Positions 11,512 to 19,690 of a stretch of DNA of 64,000 bases are shown in pieces (positions within the stretch are counted from its first letter, which is position 1; every line of letters begins with the position of its first letter). The notes below the pieces were generated by a model. It saw only the letters and a list, made by a program, of their open reading frames with translations. It did no database searches and had not been told where the DNA came from. Position numbers and translations under genes: made by a program. Source of the DNA: Oricola thermophila (GTDB lineage Bacteria; Pseudomonadota; Alphaproteobacteria; Rhizobiales; Rhizobiaceae); contig NZ_CP054836.1 in NCBI RefSeq assembly GCF_013358405.1, positions 1,178,001-1,242,000 of the forward strand, read 5' to 3'.

Positions 11512-13143
11512 GTGTCAGAAACCCACGAAGTCACCAACCAGACGCCGCAACTGGCCGGCAACGCCTTTCTCGACGATCCGCTGCTCCTGCAGTTCGCGTC
11601 GGGCGCTCAGGACGCGCAAATGAGGGAGTGGCAGCAGATCGGCGCCTATGTCCGGTCCGCGGAAGCGCTCGATCTTGCGCGGCTGGCCAATGTAGAGATC
11701 CCGCGTCTGAAGACGCATGACCGACAGGGCCGTCGTATCGACCGGGTGGAGTTTCACCCTGCCTACCATGCCCTGATGCGCCGCTCGGCGGGCTGGGGGC
11801 TGTCAGGCTCCGTTTGGGAGGCCCGCAATCGGGGCGAGGTTCCCGGCCACCAGCGCCGCGCGATCTCTTTCTACATGGTTGCCGGGCTGGAAACCGGCCA
11901 TCTCTGCCCGATGACCATGACCAATGCCTCCATCGCGGCGCTGAGGACCTCGCCGGAACTTGCGCGCGAATGGGCGCCGCGCATCGCGTCCCGCAAGTAT
12001 GACTCATCGCACCGTGCGCCGGCAGAGAAGGTCGGCCTGACGGTCGGCATGGGCATGACCGAGAAGCAGGGCGGCACGGATGTCCAGGCGAATACCACCG
12101 AGGCCCGGCCCGAAGGCCGGGATATCTACCGCCTGACGGGTCACAAGTGGTTCATGTCGGCCCCCATGAGCGATGCCTTTCTCGTGCTGGCACAGGCGCC
12201 GAAGGGGCTTTCATGCTTCCTCGTTCCGCGCCTGCTCGCGGATGGCGAAGCCAACGGCATCCGGTTCATGCGCCTGAAGGACAAGCTCGGCAATCGTTCC
12301 AACGCGTCGTCGGAGGCCGAGTTTCATGATTCGGTTGCGCAGATCGTCGGCGAGGAGGGCGAGGGCGTGCGCACCATCCTCGAAATGGTGACGCTGACCC
12401 GGCTCGACTGTGCCGTTGCATCTGCCGGGCTGATGCGCGCCGCGATGGTCGAGGCGGTTCACCATGCGCGCCACCGCAGCGTGTTCGGGGCGAAGCTCGT
12501 GGACCAGCCGCTGATGACGCGCGTGCTGGCCGACATGGCGGTCGACACCGCGGCGGCAACGGTCCTGTCGATGCGGCTGGCCTACGCCTTCGATCACCAG
12601 AACGACAGCGAGCTGGAGTCCGCATGGGTGCGGGCGATGACGCCGGTCGTGAAATACTGGGTCTGCAAGGTTGCGCCGCCAATGATAGGCGAGGCGATGG
12701 AGTGCCTCGGCGGCAACGGCTATATCGAGGATTTCTCGCTCGCCCGTCACTATCGGGAGGCGCCGGTCAACTCGATCTGGGAAGGCTCGGGTAACGTCAT
12801 GGCGCTCGACCTCCTGCGTGTCTTCCGCCGTTCGCCGGAGCTGTACGACTTTGTTCTGCAGGACATTTCCCGCCATCTCGGCCGGCGCGCAGCCGGAACG
12901 CGCGACGTGCTTGCCGCCGCCTTCGATCTCGCACGCAGCGATCCCGGCGCAGCGCGGATCGTGATCGAGCAGCTGGCGCTGGCCGCGGCCGCGTCCGAAC
13001 TCTACCGGATCGGTGCGGGAGGGCTGGCAGACGCCTTCGCCGAAACGCGCTTGGGCGGCACCTGGCGGTCGAGCTACGGGATGCTCGACAGCCGGTTCGA
13101 TGCGGCGCAACTCGTGGAAGCGCTCTATCCGCCGGAGAATTGA
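11512..13143 (+). CDS. aidB: AidB-like acyl-CoA dehydrogenase
   Basis: A 543-residue flavoprotein of the acyl-CoA dehydrogenase superfamily. The N-terminus (THEVTNQTPQLAGNAFL), the GMGMTEKQGGTDV flavin loop, the LKDKLGNRSNAS block and REAPVNSIWEGSGN closely follow E. coli AidB, an alkylation-response protein that binds DNA and FAD; its reaction is unsettled. The start is GTG 11512, chosen because the THEV motif begins three residues later as in the family. No Ada operator is evident upstream. Its 3' end overlaps the convergent AEC transporter gene by 19 bp. Confidence 0.88.
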   Translation: MSETHEVTNQTPQLAGNAFLDDPLLLQFASGAQDAQMREWQQIGAYVRSAEALDLARLANVEIPRLKTHDRQGRRIDRVEFHPAYHALMRRSAGWGLSGSVWEARNRGEVPGHQRRAISFYMVAGLETGHLCPMTMTNASIAALRTSPELAREWAPRIASRKYDSSHRAPAEKVGLTVGMGMTEKQGGTDVQANTTEARPEGRDIYRLTGHKWFMSAPMSDAFLVLAQAPKGLSCFLVPRLLADGEANGIRFMRLKDKLGNRSNASSEAEFHDSVAQIVGEEGEGVRTILEMVTLTRLDCAVASAGLMRAAMVEAVHHARHRSVFGAKLVDQPLMTRVLADMAVDTAAATVLSMRLAYAFDHQNDSELESAWVRAMTPVVKYWVCKVAPPMIGEAMECLGGNGYIEDFSLARHYREAPVNSIWEGSGNVMALDLLRVFRRSPELYDFVLQDISRHLGRRAAGTRDVLAAAFDLARSDPGAARIVIEQLALAAAASELYRIGAGGLADAFAETRLGGTWRSSYGMLDSRFDAAQLVEALYPPEN

Positions 13144-14063
13144 GCGACGACGGCAAGCGCCAGCGGTATGGTCATGAAGGAGATGGCGGTCTGGATGGTC
13201 GCGATTGCCGCGTACAGTTCGGCGTCGCCGCCCATCTGGCGCGCCAGCACGTAGCCGTTCATGGCAGTCGGCACAGCGGCGCACAGCGCCAGGTAGGAAA
13301 GCTGCGGGCCGGAGAGACCGAGCGCAAGCGCCGCGCCGATGACCATTGCCGGGAAGATGACCAGCTTGTTCACGACGGCAAGCAGCACCGCCTTGTTCGG
13401 GCGAAGCGCATCCTGTGGGCGCAGCCCGGCGCCGATCGCCATGAGGCCCATGCCGAGCGCCGCACGGGCTACGAGATCGAGCATTTCCATTGCGGGATCG
13501 GGCAGGGGGAAGGGCAGGGCGCGCACGAAGAGCGCCGCGGCCGCGGCCAGCACCAGCGGATTGACGGCGATCTTGCGCGCCACGGCGCGCACGTTCGGCG
13601 CCTTTTCCGTGAACCAGGCGACCACGGCCACAGATTCCACGTTAATCGGGATGATCAGGACTGCCATGACCAGCGCCACCATGGCGGCACCTTCCGGCGG
13701 AAACAGCTTTTCCGCGACGGCGAAGGCGAGGAATCCGTTCCAGCGCACCGTTGTCTGGAAAATGGAGGAGAAGGACGGCCTCGAAAGGCGCGCCCGGTCG
13801 CGCAGCACCGGCCAAAGGGCAAGCGTGAACAGGGCTATGGCAATGCCGGCAAACGCCAGTGCGAAGACCACGGTGCTGAAGGCGAGCGCGGAGAAATCGG
13901 CGCGCACGATCGTCACGAACAGAAGCGCCGGATAGAGGACGTAGAAACCCATCACGTCGAGCCCGCGCCAGAACTCCCCGTTGAACAGGGGCAGCCGGCG
14001 AAGCGCCTGCCCGAAAAGGATCAGCAGGAAGATTGGCAGGATCGCGGCGAATACGGTCGGCAT
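13125..14063 (-). CDS. AEC (auxin efflux carrier) family transporter
   Basis: A 312-residue membrane protein with about ten hydrophobic segments in the two-part arrangement of the AEC/BASS-like fold (MPTVFAAILPIFLLILFGQA at the N-terminus; repeated P-containing helices such as VNKLVIFPAMVIGAALALG). Bacterial members carry malate, malonate or other organic anions; the substrate here is unknown. I chose the ATG at 14063 because it opens directly into the first membrane segment; a TTG 22 codons upstream would add a non-hydrophobic leader. No convincing ribosome-binding site precedes either. Confidence 0.85.
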   Translation of the reverse strand: MPTVFAAILPIFLLILFGQALRRLPLFNGEFWRGLDVMGFYVLYPALLFVTIVRADFSALAFSTVVFALAFAGIAIALFTLALWPVLRDRARLSRPSFSSIFQTTVRWNGFLAFAVAEKLFPPEGAAMVALVMAVLIIPINVESVAVVAWFTEKAPNVRAVARKIAVNPLVLAAAAALFVRALPFPLPDPAMEMLDLVARAALGMGLMAIGAGLRPQDALRPNKAVLLAVVNKLVIFPAMVIGAALALGLSGPQLSYLALCAAVPTAMNGYVLARQMGGDAELYAAIATIQTAISFMTIPLALAVVAQFSGG

Positions 14064-14151
14064 GGAGGGAAATTCCGATGTGGGAGGACGAGACGCACCG
14101 GTTCTGCCCAATCGGCCGGGCGTGGGCAAGGGCTGTTGACGGGCGTTAAGG

Positions 14152-14166
14152 TTAACAAATGGTTTA
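14152..14166. promoter_or_regulatory. Possible CtrA-type box
   Basis: TTAA-N7-TTTA (with a third TTAA at 14146-14149) lies 56 bp before the 14222 membrane gene and 88 bp before the AEC gene. The CtrA consensus is TTAA-N7-TTAA, so one base differs. CtrA is the cell-cycle regulator of this class. A+T-rich matches arise by chance, hence low confidence. Confidence 0.25.
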
Positions 14167-14221
14167 CGGTTGCCGGGAGCGGGCGCGAGTCCGATAGTCG
14201 TCCCAACGGATGGTGGATGGT

Positions 14222-14779
14222 ATGCGACGATTCTTACATGGCGGAATCCTGGCTTCGTGGATCGCGTTCATGGCAAGCGTGACTGCCGGCGGTATCGGCA
14301 TCGGCTCGACCGGGCTGTTGTGGGAGCTGCATGGCGCGTTGATGAACCTGCCGGCATCCCCGTTCGGCTTCGAGACCGCCCGCGCGGTCCTGACCGGGTT
14401 CGTCGTGGCAGCGCTCTCGGTGGCACTGTGGGCGCTCATGATGGTCGTCGTGGCTGGTGAGAACGAGCGCCGCGAGCGTTTCGTGGCGATGGCCGTCGGT
14501 TTCGGTTTCGTGCTCGTCGTCGTGTCGGTCTTGCAGATCGTTTCCGCTCTCGCCGGCTCCGGAGCCGCATCCGCCATGCTGTTCGCGATACAGGCTGCAA
14601 CCCTCTTGTCGATGCTGGCGGCCGGGGGCTTGGAATTTGCCTGGGAGGACCGGGCGTCGGCATCGGCAGCCGAATCCGAAACCGAAGCTCTTTCCGAGCG
14701 GATCGGCAACCAGTTGGCGGCGTCGCGCGCGGGACTGGCCGTTCTCAAGGCCATGGCGCGCGAAAAGGAGACCGTCTGA
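14222..14779 (+). CDS. Hypothetical four-segment membrane protein
   Basis: About 185 residues with hydrophobic stretches near residues 7-30, 52-77, 89-110 and 114-130, then a polar C-terminal cytoplasmic-type tail rich in Ala and Glu (ASAAESETEALSERIGNQLA). I recognise no family. Two in-frame ATGs exist (14210 and 14222); I prefer 14222 because a purine-rich GGTGGAT lies just upstream. The stop overlaps the start of the DUF6105 gene by one base (TGATG), so the two membrane proteins are probably made together and may interact. Confidence 0.7.
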   Translation: MRRFLHGGILASWIAFMASVTAGGIGIGSTGLLWELHGALMNLPASPFGFETARAVLTGFVVAALSVALWALMMVVVAGENERRERFVAMAVGFGFVLVVVSVLQIVSALAGSGAASAMLFAIQAATLLSMLAAGGLEFAWEDRASASAAESETEALSERIGNQLAASRAGLAVLKAMAREKETV

Positions 14780-15126
14780 TGCGCTACCTGTTCTGGCTCT
14801 GGCTCGTCCCGATGTCCCTGTTCTGGGGCTGGTTCGGCCTGTCCTACTACGACATCAATTTCGGTCTTCTGTTCCTGCGCCGCGAGCTGCACGATCTCGT
14901 ATTCGCGATCTACGGCGATATTCTTGGCGTCGATCCGGCGGCGATACCGGGCATGTTCCTCAAGGCCTGCATCTTCGACACCTTTCTGATCGCGGGCATC
15001 ATCGCATTCCGCAGGCGCCGCCAGATCAGGGAATGGTGGGCACTACGGCGCGGCCACGTTTCGCCAGGGACCGAGCCTGTGATGGAGCCGGTGGAGAACA
15101 GCCGGATTCAGGTGCCGGCGGAATAG
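14779..15126 (+). CDS. DUF6105 family membrane protein
   Basis: A 115-residue protein starting [20 protein letters not shown], with a second hydrophobic segment near residues 60-76 ([17 protein letters not shown]) and a basic [10 protein letters not shown] turn after it. The aromatic N-terminus and the [11 protein letters not shown] motif mark DUF6105, a family seen in Hyphomicrobiales beside ruvX; function unknown. It is translationally coupled to the preceding membrane gene (TGATG). Its last 19 bp overlap the end of ruvX on the opposite strand. Confidence 0.75.
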   Translation: MRYLFWLWLVPMSLFWGWFGLSYYDINFGLLFLRRELHDLVFAIYGDILGVDPAAIPGMFLKACIFDTFLIAGIIAFRRRRQIREWWALRRGHVSPGTEPVMEPVENSRIQVPAE

Positions 15127-15578
15127 AGCCGGTCCAGCGCACCCTGCAAGATGAAGGCGGCGGCCGCCGAATCGATGCGATCGGCTCGCTTGGCTCGCGA
15201 CACGTCCTGCTCGATGAGCGAGCGCTCCGCCGCCACGGTCGACAGCCGCTCGTCCCAGAAGGCGATGGGGATATCCGTCTTTCCGGCCAGATTGCGCGCG
15301 AATGCCCGTGTCGCCTGGGCGCGCGGCCCCTCCGAGCCGTCCATGTTGAGCGGCAGGCCGAGGATGATCGCGCCCGCATTCTCCGTCTCCAGCAAGGCAA
15401 GGAGTGCCTCGGCATCGGCGGTGAACTTCTTGCGCCTTATGACCGGGCGCGGCGTCGCCAGCCGCAATCCGCGGTCGCTGATCGCCACGCCGATCGTCTT
15501 CGTGCCCAGGTCTAGGCCTGCGACGACCTGTCCCGGCCTCAGCGCGTCCGCGATATCCTCAACAGCGATTTCAGGCAT
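15108..15578 (-). CDS. ruvX: Holliday junction resolvase-like RuvX/YqgF
   Basis: A 156-residue RNase H-fold nuclease. The catalytic aspartates are visible in [18 protein letters not shown] and in [11 protein letters not shown] near the C-terminus, with the [15 protein letters not shown] and FWDERLST motifs between. In bacteria the protein processes 16S rRNA 5' ends, and it was first proposed to resolve recombination junctions. The start is the ATG at 15578 ([11 protein letters not shown]); the upstream extension of the frame reads antisense to the UPF0173 gene. It is transcribed divergently from UPF0173 across a 78-bp gap. Confidence 0.93.
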   Translation of the reverse strand: MPEIAVEDIADALRPGQVVAGLDLGTKTIGVAISDRGLRLATPRPVIRRKKFTADAEALLALLETENAGAIILGLPLNMDGSEGPRAQATRAFARNLAGKTDIPIAFWDERLSTVAAERSLIEQDVSRAKRADRIDSAAAAFILQGALDRLYSAGT

Positions 15579-15656
15579 GGCCGATCGAAAGAGTCCGTGT
15601 AATCCTTGTACACGGCTCTTAACCCGTTCCTGTATCCAATGCGAGGAAGCTTCGTC

Positions 15657-16364
15657 ATGAAAATAACCTGGTACGGCCATTCGGCATTCCGCGTCGAAGC
15701 CGGCGACGCGCAGATCCTGATCGACCCGTTCCTTTCCGGCAATCCGAAGTGGGACGGCGGCTGGGAGGAGGTCGCGGACGGCGTCACGCATGTGCTGCTC
15801 ACCCACGGTCACGACGATCATATCGGAGACGCCGCCGACATCGTGAAGAAGACGGGCGCAATGCTGGTCGCCAATTTCGAGGTCTGCATGTATCTCGTCG
15901 GCCAGGGTGTCGGCGAGGACCGGATCAGCCCCGGAAATATCGGCGGCACGATGGATTGCGGCAGTTTCACGACGAGTTTCGTGCGCGCGGATCACTCATC
16001 GTCGAGCCAGACGGGCGGCGGCAACAATGTCTATCTCGGCAACCCGGCCGGACTGATCCTGCATTTCCGCGACGGGCGGTCGCTCTACCACATGGGCGAC
16101 ACCGACATTTTCGGCGACATGGCGCTAATCAACGAACTGCACAAGCCCGAAATCGGCATCGTGCCGATCGGCGACCGCTTCACCATGGGCGGAGCCGTCG
16201 CGGCGATCGCGTGTCGTCGGTTCTTCTCCTTTGCCAAGGTCATCCCCTGCCATTTCGGCACCTTCCCGCTGATCGACTCCGATGCCGGGATGTTCCTCGC
16301 GGCCATGGAGGACGATGCCGGCAAGGTCGTCGTGCCGGAAATCGGTGCCGCCTTCGATGTGTGA
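15657..16364 (+). CDS. UPF0173 metal-dependent hydrolase
   Basis: A 235-residue metallo-beta-lactamase-fold protein. The start at ATG 15657 ([11 protein letters not shown]) is the family start and has GAGGAAGC upstream. The metal-binding HxHxDH is in [10 protein letters not shown] at about residues 62-71, with further ligands in the [18 protein letters not shown] and [10 protein letters not shown] segments. The substrate is not known for UPF0173. It precedes gatC, but that gene has its own promoter. Confidence 0.9.
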   Translation: MKITWYGHSAFRVEAGDAQILIDPFLSGNPKWDGGWEEVADGVTHVLLTHGHDDHIGDAADIVKKTGAMLVANFEVCMYLVGQGVGEDRISPGNIGGTMDCGSFTTSFVRADHSSSSQTGGGNNVYLGNPAGLILHFRDGRSLYHMGDTDIFGDMALINELHKPEIGIVPIGDRFTMGGAVAAIACRRFFSFAKVIPCHFGTFPLIDSDAGMFLAAMEDDAGKVVVPEIGAAFDV

Positions 16365-16385
16365 CTTGTGGTGGTGCGGTGCGTG

Positions 16386-16413
16386 TTGCACCGCGCCGCT
16401 CGCCCCGCTATAG
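16386..16413 (+). promoter_or_regulatory. Promoter of gatC
   Basis: TTGCAC (16386-16391) and CTATAG (16408-16413) are separated by 16 bp, close to the alphaproteobacterial housekeeping consensus. The -10 box sits inside a 14-bp perfect palindrome, CCCGCTATAGCGGG (16404-16417), and the -35 overlaps the arm of a 7-bp hairpin GCGGTGC/GCACCGC (16376-16394). The gatC ATG is 34 bp beyond the -10 box. The hairpin might also terminate UPF0173 transcripts. Confidence 0.6.
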
Positions 16414-16446
16414 CGGGCCAAACCGAACATTCTCCCGGAGAATTGC

Positions 16447-16734
16447 ATGTCCGTCGACCTTGCCACCGTCAAGCGCGTCGCCAAACTCGCCCGTATCGCC
16501 GTCACCGATGAAGAGGCCAGGAGGATGGAGGGCGAACTGAACACGATCCTCGGCTTCGTCGAGCAGCTGAACGAAGTCGATGTGGAGGGCGTGGAACCCA
16601 TGACATCGGTAATGCCGATGGAAATGAAAAAGCGCGTCGATGTCGTGACCGATGGTGACAAGGCCGATGACATCGTTGCCAATGCGCCCGCCACGGAAGA
16701 CAATTTCTTCCTCGTTCCGAAGGTCGTGGAGTAG
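16447..16734 (+). CDS. gatC: Asp/Glu-tRNA(Asn/Gln) amidotransferase subunit C
   Basis: A 95-residue GatC, the small clamp that holds GatA and GatB together in the amidotransferase that corrects Glu-tRNA(Gln) and Asp-tRNA(Asn). Family marks: [20 protein letters not shown] at the N-terminus and [21 protein letters not shown] in the middle, with a C-terminal [10 protein letters not shown] ribosome-binding site (CCCGGAGAA) precedes the ATG. gatA follows in the same operon with a GNAT gene between; gatB is about 5.7 kb away. Confidence 0.95.
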   Translation: MSVDLATVKRVAKLARIAVTDEEARRMEGELNTILGFVEQLNEVDVEGVEPMTSVMPMEMKKRVDVVTDGDKADDIVANAPATEDNFFLVPKVVE

Positions 16735-16740
16735 CGCCGG

Positions 16741-17208
16741 ATGGCGGTCGCGATCGCCCGCGAAACGCCGTTGCAGGATGATGTGCGCGCCATGGTCGCA
16801 GCGCTCAACGCGCACCTGGTCCCGCTGTCGCCGCGCGAGTTCCAGTTTCAGCTTGCCGTCGAAGAGATGGCCGGGCCGGACATGGTGCTCTTCGTCGCGC
16901 GTGACCGGGCGGGCGAGGCGGTCGGCATGGGCGCGTTGAAGGTGCATGACGACGGCTTCGGAGAAGTCAAGCGCATGTTCACCTGCCCCGCCATGCGCGG
17001 CACCGGGATTGGCCGTGCGATCATCGGGGCCATAGAGGCCGCCGCCCGCGAACGCGGCCTGGATGTCCTGCGGCTCGAAACCGGGGGTACGCCCGGTTTC
17101 GAGGGCACATGGGCAGTCTACGAACGCTGCGGCTTTGCCCGTTGCAGTGTCTTTGCCGGCTATCCCGATACGAAATACAACGTCTTTTACGAGAAGAAGC
17201 TCACCTGA
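16741..17208 (+). CDS. GNAT family N-acetyltransferase between gatC and gatA
   Basis: The 155-residue protein has the GNAT fold with the acetyl-CoA loop [18 protein letters not shown] (Q/RxxGxG/A type) at about residues 82-99 and the C-terminal YERCGF motif. The acceptor substrate is unknown. It begins 6 bp after the gatC stop, and its own stop overlaps the gatA start by one base (TGATG), so it is translated as part of the gat operon. Amino-group acetyltransferases in this position are not required for amidotransferase activity; the link is positional only. Confidence 0.88.
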   Translation: MAVAIARETPLQDDVRAMVAALNAHLVPLSPREFQFQLAVEEMAGPDMVLFVARDRAGEAVGMGALKVHDDGFGEVKRMFTCPAMRGTGIGRAIIGAIEAAARERGLDVLRLETGGTPGFEGTWAVYERCGFARCSVFAGYPDTKYNVFYEKKLT

Positions 17209-18689
17209 TGACCGATCTGACAAGCCTCACAATTGCCGAAGCGCGTGACAAGCTAAGGGCGAAGGAGTTCACGGCGACCGAACTGGCGGACGCCTATATC
17301 GCTGCCATCGAAACGGCGAACGATGCGCTCAACGCCTATGTTAAGGTGACGCCGGAAAAGGCGCGCGAGATGGCGAAGGCCTCCGACGGGCGGCTCGCGA
17401 AAGGCGAGGGTGGCGCGCTCGAGGGCATCCCGCTCGGCGTGAAGGACCTCTACGCCACCGAGGGCGTCCATACCCAGGCTTGCTCGCATATTCTCGACGG
17501 CTTCGAGCCGCGCTACGAATCGACTGTCACCGCCAATCTATGGGCCGACGGCGCGGTCATGCTCGGCAAGCTCAACATGGACGAGTTCGCCATGGGCTCC
17601 TCCAACGAGACCTCATACTACGGCCCGGTGAAGAACCCCTGGCGCGCGAAAGGTTCCAACAAGGATCTCGTGCCCGGCGGCTCGTCCGGCGGGTCCGCGG
17701 CAGCCGTCGCCGCGCATCTTTGCGCCGGTGCGACGGCATCCGATACCGGTGGTTCCATTCGCCAGCCGGCTGCCTTCACCGGCACGGTCGGCATCAAGCC
17801 CACCTACGGACGCTGCTCGCGCTGGGGCATGGTCGCCTTTGCCTCCTCCCTCGATCAGGCCGGTCCCATCGCGCGCGACGTGCGCGACGCCGCGATCATG
17901 CTGAAGTCCATGGCTTCCGCCGACGACAAGGACACGACCTGCGTCGACATGCCGGTGCCGGACTACGAGGCGGCGATCGGCCAGTCGGTCAAGGGCATGA
18001 AGATCGGCATTCCCGCCGAGTACCGCATGGACGGCATGCCGGAGGAGATTGAGAAACTGTGGCAGCAGGGCATCGCTTGGCTGAAGGATGCCGGCGCCGA
18101 AATCGTCGATATCTCGCTTCCGCACACGAAGTACGCGCTTCCCGCCTACTACATTGTCGCTCCGGCCGAGGCGTCCTCGAACCTCGCGCGCTATGACGGC
18201 GTTCGCTACGGCCTGCGCGTTCAGGGCAAGGACATCGTCGAGATGTACGAGAACACCCGGGCCGCGGGCTTCGGTGACGAGGTCAAGCGCCGCGTCATGA
18301 TCGGCACCTACGTGCTGTCCGCAGGCTACTACGACGCCTATTACCTGCGGGCCCAGAAGGTACGCACGCTGATCAAGCGTGACTTCGAGACCGTCTTTGC
18401 CGATGGTGTCGATGCCATACTTACGCCGGCAACGCCCTCTGCCGCATTCGGCATCGCCGATCAGGAGATGGCCGCAGACCCGGTCAAGATGTACCTGAAC
18501 GACATCTTCACGGTGACGGTGAACATGGCCGGACTGCCGGGTATCGCCGTGCCGGCCGGCGTGGACGGAGCGGGCCTGCCGCTCGGTCTGCAACTTATCG
18601 GAAAGCCCTTTGACGAGGAAACGCTGTTCCGCGCCGGACACGTGATCGAGCAGGCCGCCGGGAGGTTCACGCCGGAGAAGTGGTGGTAG
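17208..18689 (+). CDS. gatA: Asp/Glu-tRNA(Asn/Gln) amidotransferase subunit A
   Basis: A 493-residue amidase-signature enzyme that releases ammonia from glutamine and channels it to GatB. The Ser-cisSer-Lys triad is visible: Lys79 (GVKDLY), Ser159 ([11 protein letters not shown]) and Ser183 ([12 protein letters not shown]). The start at ATG 17208 shares a base with the GNAT stop; the frame stays open upstream only as a shadow of that gene. Length is normal. The next gene is convergent, and no clear terminator is seen in the 15-bp gap. Confidence 0.97.
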   Translation: MTDLTSLTIAEARDKLRAKEFTATELADAYIAAIETANDALNAYVKVTPEKAREMAKASDGRLAKGEGGALEGIPLGVKDLYATEGVHTQACSHILDGFEPRYESTVTANLWADGAVMLGKLNMDEFAMGSSNETSYYGPVKNPWRAKGSNKDLVPGGSSGGSAAAVAAHLCAGATASDTGGSIRQPAAFTGTVGIKPTYGRCSRWGMVAFASSLDQAGPIARDVRDAAIMLKSMASADDKDTTCVDMPVPDYEAAIGQSVKGMKIGIPAEYRMDGMPEEIEKLWQQGIAWLKDAGAEIVDISLPHTKYALPAYYIVAPAEASSNLARYDGVRYGLRVQGKDIVEMYENTRAAGFGDEVKRRVMIGTYVLSAGYYDAYYLRAQKVRTLIKRDFETVFADGVDAILTPATPSAAFGIADQEMAADPVKMYLNDIFTVTVNMAGLPGIAVPAGVDGAGLPLGLQLIGKPFDEETLFRAGHVIEQAAGRFTPEKWW

Positions 18690-18704
18690 GCGGCGCTAGC
18701 TGCC

Positions 18705-19169
18705 TCACATCGTGCCGCGCATCGAAAGGATGCCGGCGGTCGTCGGATTGATGCCGCACTTGCGGAGCACTGCCCTGGCCGGGGCGGTCGTGTGCAGCGT
18801 GGCGAGTTGGTCGCCCGCTTGCCCGCCCGGAACCGGTGCCCGCGGTTGCAGCGCCGCGAGCGCCGACTTGCGGTCGGTGCTGCCCAGTATGCGCAGGCTC
18901 TTGTCGAAACATTCGCAGGCCAGCGTGATCTCGGCATTCGTCTTGCCAAGCGCGCTGCGGCCGTAATCGGCCACGCAGATGCCGTAGTCGGGTCCGCGCG
19001 TGTAGTAGCGGCTGTCGAACTTGCGCAGCGTATTGCGGAACATGCTGCGCGCGGATGCCGTAACATCGCCAACCGCGCCGACGCTGCCGCCTGAATTCAG
19101 GTAGGACAGCCCCCCGCCGAACGCGCCGGAAAGAATGACGGCGCTGATCAATGTAAGCCTGAACCCCAC
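18705..19169 (-). CDS. Hypothetical exported protein
   Basis: I place the start at GTG 19169, with a strong GGAAGG site 6 nt upstream. The 154-residue product begins with an uncleaved or signal-type hydrophobic segment (GFRLTLISAVILSGAFGGGL) and is predicted to be exported or anchored. The rest is polar with four cysteines, in GICVADYG, CECFDKS and RKCGIN, that could form disulfides. I recognise no family. The open frame continues upstream over the divergent spacer but lacks a ribosome-binding site there. Divergent from the 19289 gene. Confidence 0.6.
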   Translation of the reverse strand: MGFRLTLISAVILSGAFGGGLSYLNSGGSVGAVGDVTASARSMFRNTLRKFDSRYYTRGPDYGICVADYGRSALGKTNAEITLACECFDKSLRILGSTDRKSALAALQPRAPVPGGQAGDQLATLHTTAPARAVLRKCGINPTTAGILSMRGTM

Positions 19170-19288
19170 GACATCCTTCCTTTCTGATGTGAATATCGCT
19201 TTGATGGGTGAAGAATTCGTTGTTTCAATGCTTCGGCCTTTTGCCAAAAGCTTAACGGGGTCGGTAACCGTCACGTGAGGGGGAAGAA

Positions 19289-19561
19289 ATGAGCGCCGAC
19301 AAGGACAAGTTGCGCGAGGCGCTTGACCTGCTGATGGCGGGCGGCCTGGCCGTCGGACCGGACTGGGAAGCCGCGCATGAGATATGCCAGGCTCGCGAGG
19401 GCATTGCCGCCTTCGACTGGATTCACGCATTGTGTCACCGCATAGAGGGCGACGACTGGAATGCCGGATACTGGTACCGACGCGCCGGGCGCGAGCGGTA
19501 TGCCGGAACGGTCGAGGAAGAGTGGGGCGCCATGCGAACGGCCCTGCTGGCTGGCGACTAG
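19289..19561 (+). CDS. Conserved small hypothetical protein (90 aa)
   Basis: A soluble 90-residue protein with GAGGGGGAAG upstream of its ATG. Recognisable segments are WEAAHEICQAREGIAAFDWI, HALCHRIEGDDWNAGYWYRR and AGRERY; this EICQ...HRIEGD...YWYRRAGR pattern recurs in many proteobacterial hypotheticals. No known catalytic motif. It precedes the vWA gene with 129 bp between; that spacer holds a TTGCAC hexamer, so co-transcription is uncertain. Confidence 0.75.
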   Translation: MSADKDKLREALDLLMAGGLAVGPDWEAAHEICQAREGIAAFDWIHALCHRIEGDDWNAGYWYRRAGRERYAGTVEEEWGAMRTALLAGD

Positions 19562-19690
19562 GCGGCGGGTGCCGGCCCGCTTCCTTCCGGTGCAAGGCGA
19601 TTCGCGTCTTGCTGTGCGCGATTGCACAGGACATGCTTGTAGGCGTCGTTAAGGCGTCTGTTGTCTGCCTGGGAAGTAGGGAGTGGCATC

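Noticed and set aside
14210..14221. Alternative earlier ATG for the four-segment membrane protein
   Set aside because: The upstream bases lack a Shine-Dalgarno match, whereas GGTGGAT lies before ATG 14222; the two differ by only four residues.
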